Source: Nanobdellati archaeon (GTDB lineage Archaea > EX4484-52 > JAADEF01). Taken from it: DNA of 14,617 nucleotides. Under the pieces are notes generated by a model. The model ran no database searches. It worked only from the letters and a program-made list of their open reading frames with translations, and was not told the origin of the DNA. Shown one piece after another: positions 1 to 6,505 of this stretch (its first letter is position 1; each line of letters starts with the position of its first letter). Both the position numbers and the translations under genes were made by a program. The stretch spans positions 1-14,617 of the forward strand of contig WAPH01000021.1 of assembly GCA_015520895.1 (NCBI GenBank), in the 5' to 3' direction.

Positions 1-130
1 CGCTCAGACAAGGGGCTCTGCCCCTTCGGGAACCCCTTCCTCTTGGGAGCCACCATCACGCTAACGCGTGAGGTGACTATCTTCGCTTACGCTCAGACAA
101 GGGGCTCTGCCCCTTCGGGAACCCCTTCCT
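1..130. repeat. GC-rich direct repeat pair with internal hairpins
   Basis: A perfect 40-base sequence beginning CGCTCAGACAAGGGGCTCTG occurs at 1-40 and again at 90-129, a period of 89 bases. The left copy touches the window edge, so the array may continue outside. Each copy holds a hairpin, AAGGGGC / TCT / GCCCCTT. The segment between copies holds another at 51-75: CACC, a bulged A, TCACGC, loop TAAC, then GCGTGA and GGTG. The block is much richer in GC than everything else here and has no convincing coding frame. It could be a dispersed intergenic hairpin element or a structured RNA. Origin and function are unknown. Confidence 0.8.
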
Positions 131-231
131 TCTTTTAAAAAAGGTTTTTACCTCGAACACATGTCGATGTAAGGGTTAACTGATAATTGACTGTTATTTG
201 TATATTTGCAAAAGATTTTATTCTAAGATCA

Positions 232-275
232 GTTTTTTAAAATTTCAAATACATATTTATGGATAGGTGATAAAG
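232..275 (+). promoter_or_regulatory. Promoter and ribosome binding site of ferritin-like gene
   Basis: A TATA-like TTTTTTAAAATTT lies at 233-245. Transcription from it should begin about 25 bases downstream, near 264. An AGGTGA ribosome binding site at 265-270 then sits just before the ATG at 276. The GTG at 267 lies inside this binding site, so it is unlikely to be the start. Confidence 0.5.
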
Positions 276-557
276 ATGTTGTCTAAACTTCCTATTGATT
301 TAAGCAAAGTAGATAAAGAAAACATAGACAAAGAGATTTTAAGAGCAGGAATTATAGCAGAACTTGATGCAATAAACTTCTATGAACAAATGGCTGATTT
401 GGCTCAAGATGAAAGAATAAAAAAGGTGTTGTTAGACATCGCTAAAGAAGAAAAAACCCACGTAGGTGAATTTCAGGCTCTACTTTTGATGTTGGATAAA
501 GAGCAGAACGAAGAGTTAGAAAAAGGAAAAGAAGAAGTAGATGAGATCTTAGAGTAA
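276..557 (+). CDS. Encapsulated-ferritin-like / rubrerythrin-like diiron protein
   Basis: A 93-residue, almost all-helical protein with the short ferritin-like pattern of encapsulated ferritins (EncFtn). Glu29 in AELDAINFYEQMA on the first helix, and Glu59 with His62 in EEKTH on the second, match the E...ExxH metal ligands of that family. Such proteins work as dimers that assemble a diiron ferroxidase site between subunits, usually inside an encapsulin shell. No encapsulin gene is in this window, and no encapsulin-targeting peptide is visible. The tail is instead a highly acidic helix rich in Glu. The ATG at 276 is preferred because AGGTGA precedes it at proper spacing. The gene ends exactly against the convergent ThiI-like gene. 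With the superoxide reductase nearby it suggests iron and oxygen handling. Family is fairly sure, exact role is not. Confidence 0.75.
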   Translation: MLSKLPIDLSKVDKENIDKEILRAGIIAELDAINFYEQMADLAQDERIKKVLLDIAKEEKTHVGEFQALLLMLDKEQNEELEKGKEEVDEILE

Positions 558-566
558 TCACTCTAA
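549..566. terminator. Bidirectional hairpin over two stop codons
   Basis: TTAGAGT / AATC / ACTCTAA forms a perfect 7-bp stem. It spans both the stop of the ferritin-like gene (555-557) and that of the convergent ThiI-like gene (558-560). A shared terminator or mRNA 3'-end stabiliser is plausible. The stem is short and has no long U-tract. Confidence 0.4.
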
Positions 567-1160
567 AATCTTGTACTCTATTTTCTTAACATCTATTTTT
601 ATTTTCTCTTCTTCTTTTAATATCTCCTCTTCCTTAGTATGTGTTGAAAACTTAGAAGGCAAATCCAATAAGCATTTACTAGGCAATGCAGAAATTTCAT
701 AAAACCCTAATTCTTTGCTTTTAGTAATAATATCTCTTTTGTTCCAAAGAAGTAAAGGTCTTAAAACAATCTTATCTGATGCTTTATCAATCAAATAAAG
801 GTTATGAAGGGTTTGGCTTGCTACCTGCCCCAAACTATCACCAGTTATTAAGAAATCATAATTATGGAAAGAAGAAGCATATTGCATCATCAATCTTCTC
901 CACACAATTATAAGATATTTTTTATTTATTTTAGTATTAAGCTCGTCTAATACTTCTTTTTGAGGTACTATATAAAGCCTGCTTGATAAATCCTTTTCTT
1001 TAAAGATGTTAAATATAAGCACCGTTTTTTTAAGTAAAGAACCGTCACTATAAGGAAAAGGGTCAAAATGAATAAAATCAATATTCATACCTTTTTCAGC
1101 CATAAGATAAGCAGCTACAGGAGAATCGAATTCACCAGAAACCAACGCTAAAGCCTTCAT
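558..1160 (-). CDS. ThiI-like PP-loop protein without THUMP or rhodanese domains
   Basis: A 200-residue protein matching only the PP-loop (AMP-forming) domain of ThiI, the tRNA 4-thiouridine synthetase. Visible landmarks are the PP-loop at residues 8-13 (SGEFDS, where SGGxDS is usual), the family signature TGDSLGQVASQT at 106-117, RPLLLWNKRDII at 135-146, and Cys164 in LPSKCLLDLPSK, which aligns with E. coli ThiI Cys344. The N-terminal ferredoxin-like and THUMP domains that bind tRNA are absent, as is a rhodanese domain. Cys164 is the only cysteine, so the CxxC pair used for an Fe-S cluster in methanogen ThiI is missing (Ile84/Trp87 by alignment). The ATG at 1160 gives a 4-base ATGA overlap with the upstream gene; a longer reading from 1217 would overlap 61 bases and adds no conserved residues. 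Family is likely, activity uncertain. Confidence 0.7.
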   Translation of the reverse strand: MKALALVSGEFDSPVAAYLMAEKGMNIDFIHFDPFPYSDGSLLKKTVLIFNIFKEKDLSSRLYIVPQKEVLDELNTKINKKYLIIVWRRLMMQYASSFHNYDFLITGDSLGQVASQTLHNLYLIDKASDKIVLRPLLLWNKRDIITKSKELGFYEISALPSKCLLDLPSKFSTHTKEEEILKEEEKIKIDVKKIEYKILE

Positions 1161-2083
1161 ATTATCAACACCATTATAATTCCTATTATTATAGGCAACA
1201 GGATATTGTCCTCCCATTTTTTATTAAAATAATCAATCACACAAAAAGTAAGGGAAGCAAATAAAGCAACAAAAGGATCATACAAATAAGAAAGTGCAGA
1301 AAAAACAAACAAACTTGCTAATATACTAGATTGCCAGCACCTTTTCTTTTCAGATGATTTCAATAATATACTAAATAAAGGTGATAAACTATCTCCTATA
1401 GTCATAACAATACTAACAATTAATGCAATATCTCTCCCAAATAGCGCATATGCCAGGAGTATACCGCTTATTAGATAGATCGCTCCTAAATCCTTTTCTT
1501 TTCTTTTAACATAATTATAAAGCCTTCTTGTAGGTAAGTACAGCGCAAAAGCATAAAGTAAAAGCAATAAGACTGCAAACACGACAAATTCAAAAAGAGA
1601 TAGAAAATAAATACCTAAAAAAAGAGAAAAAGCAACAATAAAATGTATTATTTTTCTAACAACTTCTCTTTTATTAATGCTCTTAAAAGTCGAGTTTGAA
1701 AAAGCATAAAAAAGAAACAATCCTAATAAAGCCCCTACAATCACATCCAGTACATTATGCACTTTTAGTATAACTCTGCTTAAAGCAATAAATCCTGCCC
1801 ACAAAACACCCCAGAAACCCAAATAAGAACCTGCATAAAAAGAAAGTAAAGAATGCATACTTGGAAATCCATAAGTATCCCACTTACTTAACCCCAAGTG
1901 CTCGTAAGAAGGACGGGGTATTTGCAAACTATATTTCAAGGAAAGGCCAACTATAACAGAAAATATTAAACCCATTAAGAAAGGCACAATTTTTTTATCT
2001 TGATAAGTCCTATAACCTGCAATAAACACTAAAGCATAGAAAGATAAAGAAATCAGAAAAAACAAGAAGGTCATACCGCCCAT
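1157..2083 (-). CDS. PAP2 phosphatase fused to SEC59/dolichol-kinase-like domain
   Basis: A 308-residue multi-spanning membrane protein with two domains. Residues 1-130 carry the three PAP2 phosphatase motifs: K50-x6-R57-P58, PSMH at 74-77 (variant of PSGH), and S102-R103-x5-H109-x3-D113. Residues 138-308 resemble CTP-dependent polyprenol/phytol kinases (SEC59/VTE5 group), with RKIIH at 143-147, a basic cytoplasmic loop near 184-199, and IGDS at 229-232. A PAP2 domain removes phosphate from lipid phosphates or pyrophosphates; a SEC59-type domain adds one to polyprenols. Together they would fit recycling of the lipid carrier used for surface glycan assembly, which is an inference. The start at 2083 has a weak AGTGATG upstream; Met4 is an alternative. 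The gene overlaps the ThiI-like gene by 4 bases. PAP2 assignment is strong, the kinase part moderate. Confidence 0.75.
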   Translation of the reverse strand: MGGMTFLFFLISLSFYALVFIAGYRTYQDKKIVPFLMGLIFSVIVGLSLKYSLQIPRPSYEHLGLSKWDTYGFPSMHSLLSFYAGSYLGFWGVLWAGFIALSRVILKVHNVLDVIVGALLGLFLFYAFSNSTFKSINKREVVRKIIHFIVAFSLFLGIYFLSLFEFVVFAVLLLLLYAFALYLPTRRLYNYVKRKEKDLGAIYLISGILLAYALFGRDIALIVSIVMTIGDSLSPLFSILLKSSEKKRCWQSSILASLFVFSALSYLYDPFVALFASLTFCVIDYFNKKWEDNILLPIIIGIIMVLII

Positions 2084-2199
2084 CTTACATCACTTATCAG
2101 ACAAGGCTGAATGTAATCATCCCTAATAAACAGGAGACTTATAATTTTTAAAAGATTTTGTATTATTAATATATTAGCGAATTCTATAAGGTGTTAATT
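2084..2199. promoter_or_regulatory. Divergent intergenic region with promoters for both sides
   Basis: For the plus strand, TATTATTAATATATTA at 2161-2176 lies about 30 bases before the ATG at 2200, and AAGGTG at 2188-2193 is a good ribosome binding site. For the minus strand, an AT-rich TATA-like stretch near 2138-2155 lies 55-70 bases before the ATG at 2083, implying a leader of roughly 35 bases. No other feature is seen. Confidence 0.4.
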
Positions 2200-2463
2200 A
2201 TGAGAGAGGGCAGAGCAAAAGGTAAAGAAATGATAGGAAAATTAGTTATAAGCGATGAAACCGGAAGAAGTTTTGGGAAAGTAGGAGACATCTCTTTTAT
2301 TGCAGAAACAGGAGAATTGCTAAACCTAGTGCTTGTAGAGCCAACAAAAGCTGCTAGCGAATTAAACTTACAAACAGACGAATCAGGAAGAATATTAATA
2401 CCATTTTCTGCAGTAAAATCCATCGGAGATTTCATAATAGTAGGAGAAAAAGACATATTTTAA
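2200..2463 (+). CDS. PRC-barrel domain protein
   Basis: An 87-residue soluble protein consisting of one PRC-barrel domain. The typical pattern is visible: MIGKLVISDETGRSFGKV near the N-terminus, then GDISFIAETGELLNLVLV, and a C-terminal strand ending ILIPFSAVKSIGDFIIV. Archaeal single-domain PRC-barrel proteins are common; they occur in ribosome- or RNA-linked and cell-division contexts, but I cannot assign this one to a role. The ATG at 2200 is preferred over the GTG at 2191 because that GTG is part of the AAGGTG ribosome binding site. The gene is convergent with the nucleotidyltransferase gene, and the two TAA stop codons share two bases in a TTAA palindrome at 2460-2463. Confidence 0.8.
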   Translation: MREGRAKGKEMIGKLVISDETGRSFGKVGDISFIAETGELLNLVLVEPTKAASELNLQTDESGRILIPFSAVKSIGDFIIVGEKDIF

Positions 2464-3143
2464 CTTTTCATTAATTTCTCATAATCGCTTACTCTACCAA
2501 CATCTATCCAAAAATCATCATGCACATAACCATAAATCTTTTTTCCGTCTTTTAACATAGAAGGAAATACATTTTTTCCAAAATCTGCACCCTCGTAGAT
2601 ATAATCCAAAACAGAAGGCTTAAAAGCATAAATCATGGTTGCTGCAAAATGCTTAAGAGTAGGCTTTTCAACAAAACCTTTAATCAAATTAGTTTTTTCA
2701 TCTAACTCGGCTAATCCGAACTCTATTTTCGTCTCTATTTCTATCAAAGCTATAGTTGCATCTGCATCTTTTTCTTTATGATATTCGTAAAAGCGCTTAT
2801 AATCTAAATTAGATAAGTTATCTCCTGCAACCACGAGAAAATCATCGTCCTTTAATTTATCTTTAATAGGAAATAAAGAACCTGCATTTCCGAGAGGTTT
2901 AGTTTCTTCAGCATATTCTATATTAACCCCCCACTTCCTTCCGTTACCAAAATAATTTTTTATTTGATATCCAAGATAGCCTACTGTTATAATAATGTCT
3001 TCGAATCCAGAATCTTTTAAATTCTCTATAATATGTTCCATAATTGGCTTTTGATTAATAGGTAAAAGAGGTTTAGGCATTAAATAAGTATAAGGCCTAA
3101 GCCTTGTCCCTTTACCACCCGCTAACAAAACAATCTTTACCAT
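2460..3143 (-). CDS. Sugar-phosphate nucleotidyltransferase (GCD1/RfbA-type)
   Basis: A 227-residue single-domain NTP-transferase. The signature LLAGGKGTRLRPYTYLMPKP at residues 6-25 binds the nucleotide, and VVAGDNL carries the metal-binding Asp. EKP follows a strand in the sugar-binding part, and FWIDVGRVSDYEKL lies near the C-terminus. The enzyme would join a sugar 1-phosphate to an NMP group, giving an NDP-sugar. The left-handed beta-helix found in the longer archaeal GlmU-like enzymes is absent, so the sugar and base specificity cannot be read. It lies downstream of glmS, which could supply hexosamine phosphate. Met at 3143 is chosen because it immediately precedes the nucleotide-binding strand; the possible Met at 3158 adds five residues. 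No ribosome binding site is seen, but a TATA-like stretch precedes it. Confidence 0.85.
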   Translation of the reverse strand: MVKIVLLAGGKGTRLRPYTYLMPKPLLPINQKPIMEHIIENLKDSGFEDIIITVGYLGYQIKNYFGNGRKWGVNIEYAEETKPLGNAGSLFPIKDKLKDDDFLVVAGDNLSNLDYKRFYEYHKEKDADATIALIEIETKIEFGLAELDEKTNLIKGFVEKPTLKHFAATMIYAFKPSVLDYIYEGADFGKNVFPSMLKDGKKIYGYVHDDFWIDVGRVSDYEKLMKS

Positions 3144-3176
3144 AAATATTATATTCAATATAAAGTATAAATAAAT

Positions 3177-3557
3177 TTAAGGTATTTTAACACTCCACAA
3201 TCCATGAATATTGCAATATGCTCTTACTATTAGTCCTTCATCTTTAATATTAAACTCAGCCTCTGGTTTTTCTCCAGGTTTAAGGAATTTTTTACAAGTT
3301 TGTTCTTCTGATACTACCTCTATCCATTCAATGTAATGATTTGATTCCATAGGATGTTCAATACTTCCTACTTTAACTTTAATCCCTTTTTCTGTTCTTT
3401 CTATAATAGGTACATGTTTCTCCATACCCGTATCTTCATATTTTTCCTCTACATTCTTCATAGGTTTGTTGCAGCATATTAATTTCCCATTTCCTTCTCT
3501 TAACATCTCTACCATATTTCCGCATATCTCGCATAAATAAACACTCTTACCTTCCAT
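3177..3557 (-). CDS. dfx: Desulfoferrodoxin (two-iron superoxide reductase)
   Basis: A 126-residue protein with both domains of 2Fe superoxide reductase. The N-terminal desulforedoxin-like domain has Cys9, Cys12, Cys28 and Cys29 for the rubredoxin-type iron (YLCEICGN then LICCNKPM). The C-terminal neelaredoxin domain has Glu46-Lys47-His48 (the catalytic Glu-Lys pair and first His ligand), His68, His74, then Cys115-x-x-His118 completing the His4Cys active-site iron. It reduces superoxide to hydrogen peroxide without releasing oxygen, using electrons usually from rubredoxin. The gene follows glmS by 9 bases, and the glmS stop TAA is part of its AAGGTGA ribosome binding site, so the two are probably co-transcribed and translationally coupled. 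All key residues are intact. Confidence 0.95.
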   Translation of the reverse strand: MEGKSVYLCEICGNMVEMLREGNGKLICCNKPMKNVEEKYEDTGMEKHVPIIERTEKGIKVKVGSIEHPMESNHYIEWIEVVSEEQTCKKFLKPGEKPEAEFNIKDEGLIVRAYCNIHGLWSVKIP

Positions 3558-3566
3558 AATTTCACC

Positions 3567-5339
3567 TTATTTAACAGTTACGCTTTTAGCAAGATTCCTT
3601 GGTTTATCTGGATCTGCACCTCTCTCTAACGCTAAATAATAGGCAAGAAGTTGTAAGGGAACGATATTAATTAAAGGTTGTAAAATGTTTACTTTTGGAA
3701 CCGCTATATAGACATCAAAAACTTCATGATGCTTAGAGCTAATACCTATTACGCGTGCTCCCCTTGCCTTAACCTCTAAAGCGTTGCTTATTATTTCATC
3801 AAAAGTTTCGTCCTCACTGGCAATAACAATAACATCTGTATTATTATCTATTAGGGCTATAGATCCATGTTTCAAAGCACCTCCTGCAAAAGCTTCAGCA
3901 TGAATATAGCTAATCTCCTTTATTTTTAATGCACCTTCTAAAGCAGTAGCATAATTTACCCCCCTACCTATTATATATAAATGATCTTTATTTTTCAATT
4001 CCTTAGCTAAATTCCTAATACTTTCCTTAAAATCTTTATTCTCAACCATTTCTTTCATTAAGTTAGCTACTTTCTTAACCTCACCATTAAACTCCAAAGC
4101 CATAGTCTTAAATATAAGAGTAATTAGAAGTAAAAGTTGAGCAATATAACTTTTTGTCGCAACAACGCTTATTTCACTACCTACATGCATTAAAATAGAG
4201 TAATCAGATAACCTCATTAATGTTGATCCATAAACATTAACCATACTCACAATCTTTGCTCCTTTCTTTTTAGCGGTTTTCACTGCCTCTATAACATCTG
4301 CTGTTTCTCCTGATTGAGAAATAGCAACAACCAGAGTTTTAGAGGTAATAAAATGCTTGTAATACTCAAATTCTGCAGCATCAACTACATTAACGTGTTT
4401 ATGAGCATGTTTAGAAAAAAGGTAACTTGATGCTAAAGCAGCATTATAAGAGCTACCAGAAGCCACAAAAAACACGCCATAAGCATTATTCACATCTTCT
4501 GCTAATTTTTCTAACATACCTTCGTTATATGCAAAAACTTCGTTAATTTTAAGAGGTTGCTCTTCTATCTCTTTTATAGTATAATGAGGATAACCATTCA
4601 AAGGCTCGTAAGTATCATAGAGTTCTCTTTTTATAGGCTCCAATGATTTTTTAGTTCTGATTCCTTTATTTAAATCTAAAAATATAAGCGTATTAGCATT
4701 TAAATCAACAATTCCTCCTTCTTCGTCATTAAAATATCCGACTCTTTCTACTTTATCAACAAAAGCTTTAGCATCAGAAGCAAAATAAATCGCTTCTTTG
4801 TTAACACCAACAAGTAAAGGAGATCCTCTAACTAAAGCATATACTTTTCCTCTAAATAAAGCAACTATTGCAAAACTCCCTTTTACTTTTTTATTAAAAA
4901 GTCTTAAAGCAGTTACGTCTTCATAATTATTAAGCAAATAATGTAAAAGATTTGCTGATACTTCGGAATCTGTGTCTGTGTAAAACTTATAACCCTTCTC
5001 TATCAACCAATCCCGGATAGAAGTGTAGTTCTCTATAATACCGTTATGAACTAAAGCTAAAGAACCGTCAAAAGAAATATGAGGGTGGGCATTTTTCTCA
5101 TCAACTGTGCCATGTGTCGCCCATCTTGTATGGGCGATGGCTGCTTTGGCTCTTGTATGTTGCTTATAAGCGACATTACCTATCTTTCCTACTCTTTTCT
5201 CAACAATTAATTTGTTATTATTGAGAAAGCCCACCCCCCACGAATCATACCCTCTATATTCTAATCTTTTAAGCATATCTATAACTTCCTTAACTTCTAT
5301 CTCGCCTTTAAACTTAGCTACACCTATTATTCCGCACAT
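3567..5339 (-). CDS. glmS: Glutamine-fructose-6-phosphate aminotransferase (isomerising)
   Basis: A 590-residue cytosolic enzyme that makes glucosamine 6-phosphate from fructose 6-phosphate and glutamine, the entry step to UDP-amino sugars. The N-terminal glutaminase domain has the nucleophile Cys2 directly after Met (MCGIIGV), HTRWATHG at 70-77 and HNG at 98-100. Two SIS domains follow, with SGSSYNAAL and SQSGETADV in the first, and GRGVNYATALEGALKIKE in the second. The C-terminus PRNLAKSVTVK is the conserved tail, including the active-site Lys585. Start at 5339 is chosen because Cys must become residue 1 after Met removal, and because a TATA box lies about 25 bases upstream of it, which fits a leaderless transcript. 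An upstream in-frame ATG at 5348 would bury the cysteine. Length is normal for the family. Confidence 0.97.
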   Translation of the reverse strand: MCGIIGVAKFKGEIEVKEVIDMLKRLEYRGYDSWGVGFLNNNKLIVEKRVGKIGNVAYKQHTRAKAAIAHTRWATHGTVDEKNAHPHISFDGSLALVHNGIIENYTSIRDWLIEKGYKFYTDTDSEVSANLLHYLLNNYEDVTALRLFNKKVKGSFAIVALFRGKVYALVRGSPLLVGVNKEAIYFASDAKAFVDKVERVGYFNDEEGGIVDLNANTLIFLDLNKGIRTKKSLEPIKRELYDTYEPLNGYPHYTIKEIEEQPLKINEVFAYNEGMLEKLAEDVNNAYGVFFVASGSSYNAALASSYLFSKHAHKHVNVVDAAEFEYYKHFITSKTLVVAISQSGETADVIEAVKTAKKKGAKIVSMVNVYGSTLMRLSDYSILMHVGSEISVVATKSYIAQLLLLITLIFKTMALEFNGEVKKVANLMKEMVENKDFKESIRNLAKELKNKDHLYIIGRGVNYATALEGALKIKEISYIHAEAFAGGALKHGSIALIDNNTDVIVIASEDETFDEIISNALEVKARGARVIGISSKHHEVFDVYIAVPKVNILQPLINIVPLQLLAYYLALERGADPDKPRNLAKSVTVK

Positions 5340-5582
5340 ATTGCTCATGAACTCTCAACATCTTTATAAATAAATTATTAAAAAATTTTTTGATTATTAA
5401 AATTTATTTTAACATAAGTTAATTTGTTGAAAAGTATTATAATGCGTGTTACCACAATAAGTATTAATTGTAGTACACAACATGAGAAAGAAGATATTTC
5501 ATAATTAATTTAAAGGAAAGATCACATAACTTCATCAGTAAGCATGACTGTGGCTCAAGGTGCATGGAAGGGTTTCCCGCTA
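5340..5582. other. Intergenic region between glmS and tRNA-Arg
   Basis: No gene is supported here. Besides the glmS promoter, 5380-5520 is plain AT-rich sequence. The stretch 5540-5582, just 3' of tRNA-Arg, is noticeably richer in GC than the surroundings and contains a small GGGTTTCCC hairpin. It might be a transcribed trailer or small RNA. A 20-codon frame near 5442 and a 33-codon frame on the minus strand lack any supporting signal. Confidence 0.4.
5358..5372 (-). promoter_or_regulatory. TATA box of glmS
   Basis: On the minus strand TTTATAAAG lies 20-30 bases before the ATG at 5339. Initiation 25 bases downstream of its centre would fall at the start codon, the leaderless arrangement common in archaea. 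Confidence 0.5.
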
Positions 5583-5657
5583 CGAGCCCGGTGGGATTTG
5601 AACCCACGACCTGCAGGTTAGAAGCCTGCCGCTCTAACCAAGCTGAGCTACGGGCCC
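5583..5657 (-). tRNA. tRNA-Arg(UCU)
   Basis: A full cloverleaf folds on the minus strand. The acceptor pairs GGGCCCG with CGGGCTC (one G-U), and the D-arm is GCTC...GAGC. The anticodon arm is GCAGG-CTTCTAA-CCTGC with anticodon TCT, the variable loop AGGTC, and the T-arm GTGGG-TTCAAAT-CCCAC. The discriminator base is G. U8 is present. There is no intron and no encoded CCA. A TATA-like GATTTTTAAATTT at 5677-5689 lies about 26 bases upstream. Confidence 0.95.
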
Positions 5658-5718
5658 ATTGTAAAATGAGTAAAGTAAATTTAAAAATCTTTGTATAAAG
5701 AAAGAATTAAAAATGAAA

Positions 5719-6399
5719 TCACTTACTCAACAACCGCAAAGGTAAAGTAAGCAAGTTATAAGCATAATATTTTAATCTTTGTTTATTAATTCGTTTTTTA
5801 TCTTGTTTGATAGTTTCATAAATAATATTATTTGTTTTTTCGAAATTATATAAAAAATCTTTTAAAGTGTCATGTGCATTAATTAAAGTAACTATGCCTT
5901 TAAAATAATCTTTCATGTGCTTTGTCATTAACCTAAGACTCCTAGGTAAATGATAAGAAGAAGTAACGATATAAAAGTCTATTCGAGGAAAATAAATCAT
6001 TCCTTTTTTATCTAAATCCTCTTTTAATAAGATCACGCCTTCTTCTGTATTTTTACCTCCTACACAAGTAATAGAATATGTTTTAATTGCATCATAAATA
6101 GATTGTAAACCCAAATATCCTAAAGATTCTTCTGCATTCTCTTTTTGTATTTGGCTTTTCACCTTTCCTTCTAATTCATAACCTCCACAAAAATAGATTG
6201 CCGTTCTATTATATAAGTGAGAGGTCAAGTAAACAGTAATAAAACCGCTCATACCTCTTATTATTCCTTCATCTGTCTCGTAACTTCCTGGTTTTTTTCC
6301 ATATACTTCCCACGCTATCTTAAATTCTTTTTCTGGACCTAATATTTGCTTAGCCTCATGTTCTTTAACCACATAAATACCTAATTTTTCTTTACTCAT
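5719..6399 (-). CDS. DUF218/YdcF-like protein
   Basis: A 226-residue protein with the features of the DUF218 (YdcF/SanA/ElyC) family. A strand ends in IYFCGG near 68-73, followed by GGKNTEEGVILLKEDL (114-129), comparable to the ESxxTxENA-type helix, and then FYIVTSSYHLPRSLRLM (142-158), the most conserved block. The fold is Rossmann-like. Family members are linked to cell-envelope sugar or lipid-carrier metabolism, and the biochemical role is mostly unresolved. Unlike many bacterial relatives it lacks an N-terminal membrane helix; the C-terminus is basic with a short hydrophobic stretch. No ribosome binding site is seen, but a TATA-like CTTTTAAAATC centred near 6427 fits a leaderless transcript. 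The sequence is divergent, so the family call is moderate. Confidence 0.6.
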   Translation of the reverse strand: MSKEKLGIYVVKEHEAKQILGPEKEFKIAWEVYGKKPGSYETDEGIIRGMSGFITVYLTSHLYNRTAIYFCGGYELEGKVKSQIQKENAEESLGYLGLQSIYDAIKTYSITCVGGKNTEEGVILLKEDLDKKGMIYFPRIDFYIVTSSYHLPRSLRLMTKHMKDYFKGIVTLINAHDTLKDFLYNFEKTNNIIYETIKQDKKRINKQRLKYYAYNLLTLPLRLLSK

Positions 6400-6443
6400 A
6401 ATAAGAAATAATAATAACGAAAAGATTTTAAAAGAAAGGGCTC

Positions 6444-6498
6444 ATAGGGTGTTCACATAATCACATATCATGTGACGGTCTTATAATCATCGCCCTAT
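6444..6498. other. Nested inverted repeats, possible structured RNA or terminator
   Basis: ATAGGGTG at 6444-6451 pairs with CGCCCTAT at 6491-6498 (8 bp, one G-T). It encloses a perfect hairpin TCACAT-ATC-ATGTGA at 6461-6475. The structure lies directly downstream of the minus-strand small pilin-like gene and upstream of the DUF218 gene promoter, so it may end or stabilise the former transcript. Confidence 0.4.
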
Positions 6499-6505
6499 AA
6501 GAATA

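Noticed and set aside
1..130. CRISPR array from two spaced 40-base repeats
   Set aside because: The repeat is longer than usual, GC-rich with its own hairpins, and the 49-base interval also folds into a strong hairpin, unlike a spacer. Only two copies are visible and there are no cas genes.
1161..1217. Longer N-terminus for the ThiI-like protein
   Set aside because: The extension reads antisense-free but lies inside the upstream gene's end, adds unlike residues, and the ATGA overlap at 1157-1160 gives a conventional start.
2095..2112. Possible degenerate copy of the left-edge repeat (TCAGACAAGG)
   Set aside because: Only ten identical bases and no hairpin; easily chance.
2184..2456. Open frame opposite the PRC-barrel gene
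   Set aside because: Shadow of the well-supported plus-strand gene; no recognisable protein features or ribosome site.
5442..5504. 20-codon plus-strand ORF between glmS and tRNA-Arg
   Set aside because: No ribosome site, no TATA element at proper distance, and no protein-like features.
5464..5582. Box C/D small RNA near a TGATGA motif on the minus strand
   Set aside because: A C-like box is present, but no D or D' CTGA at the right distance could be found.
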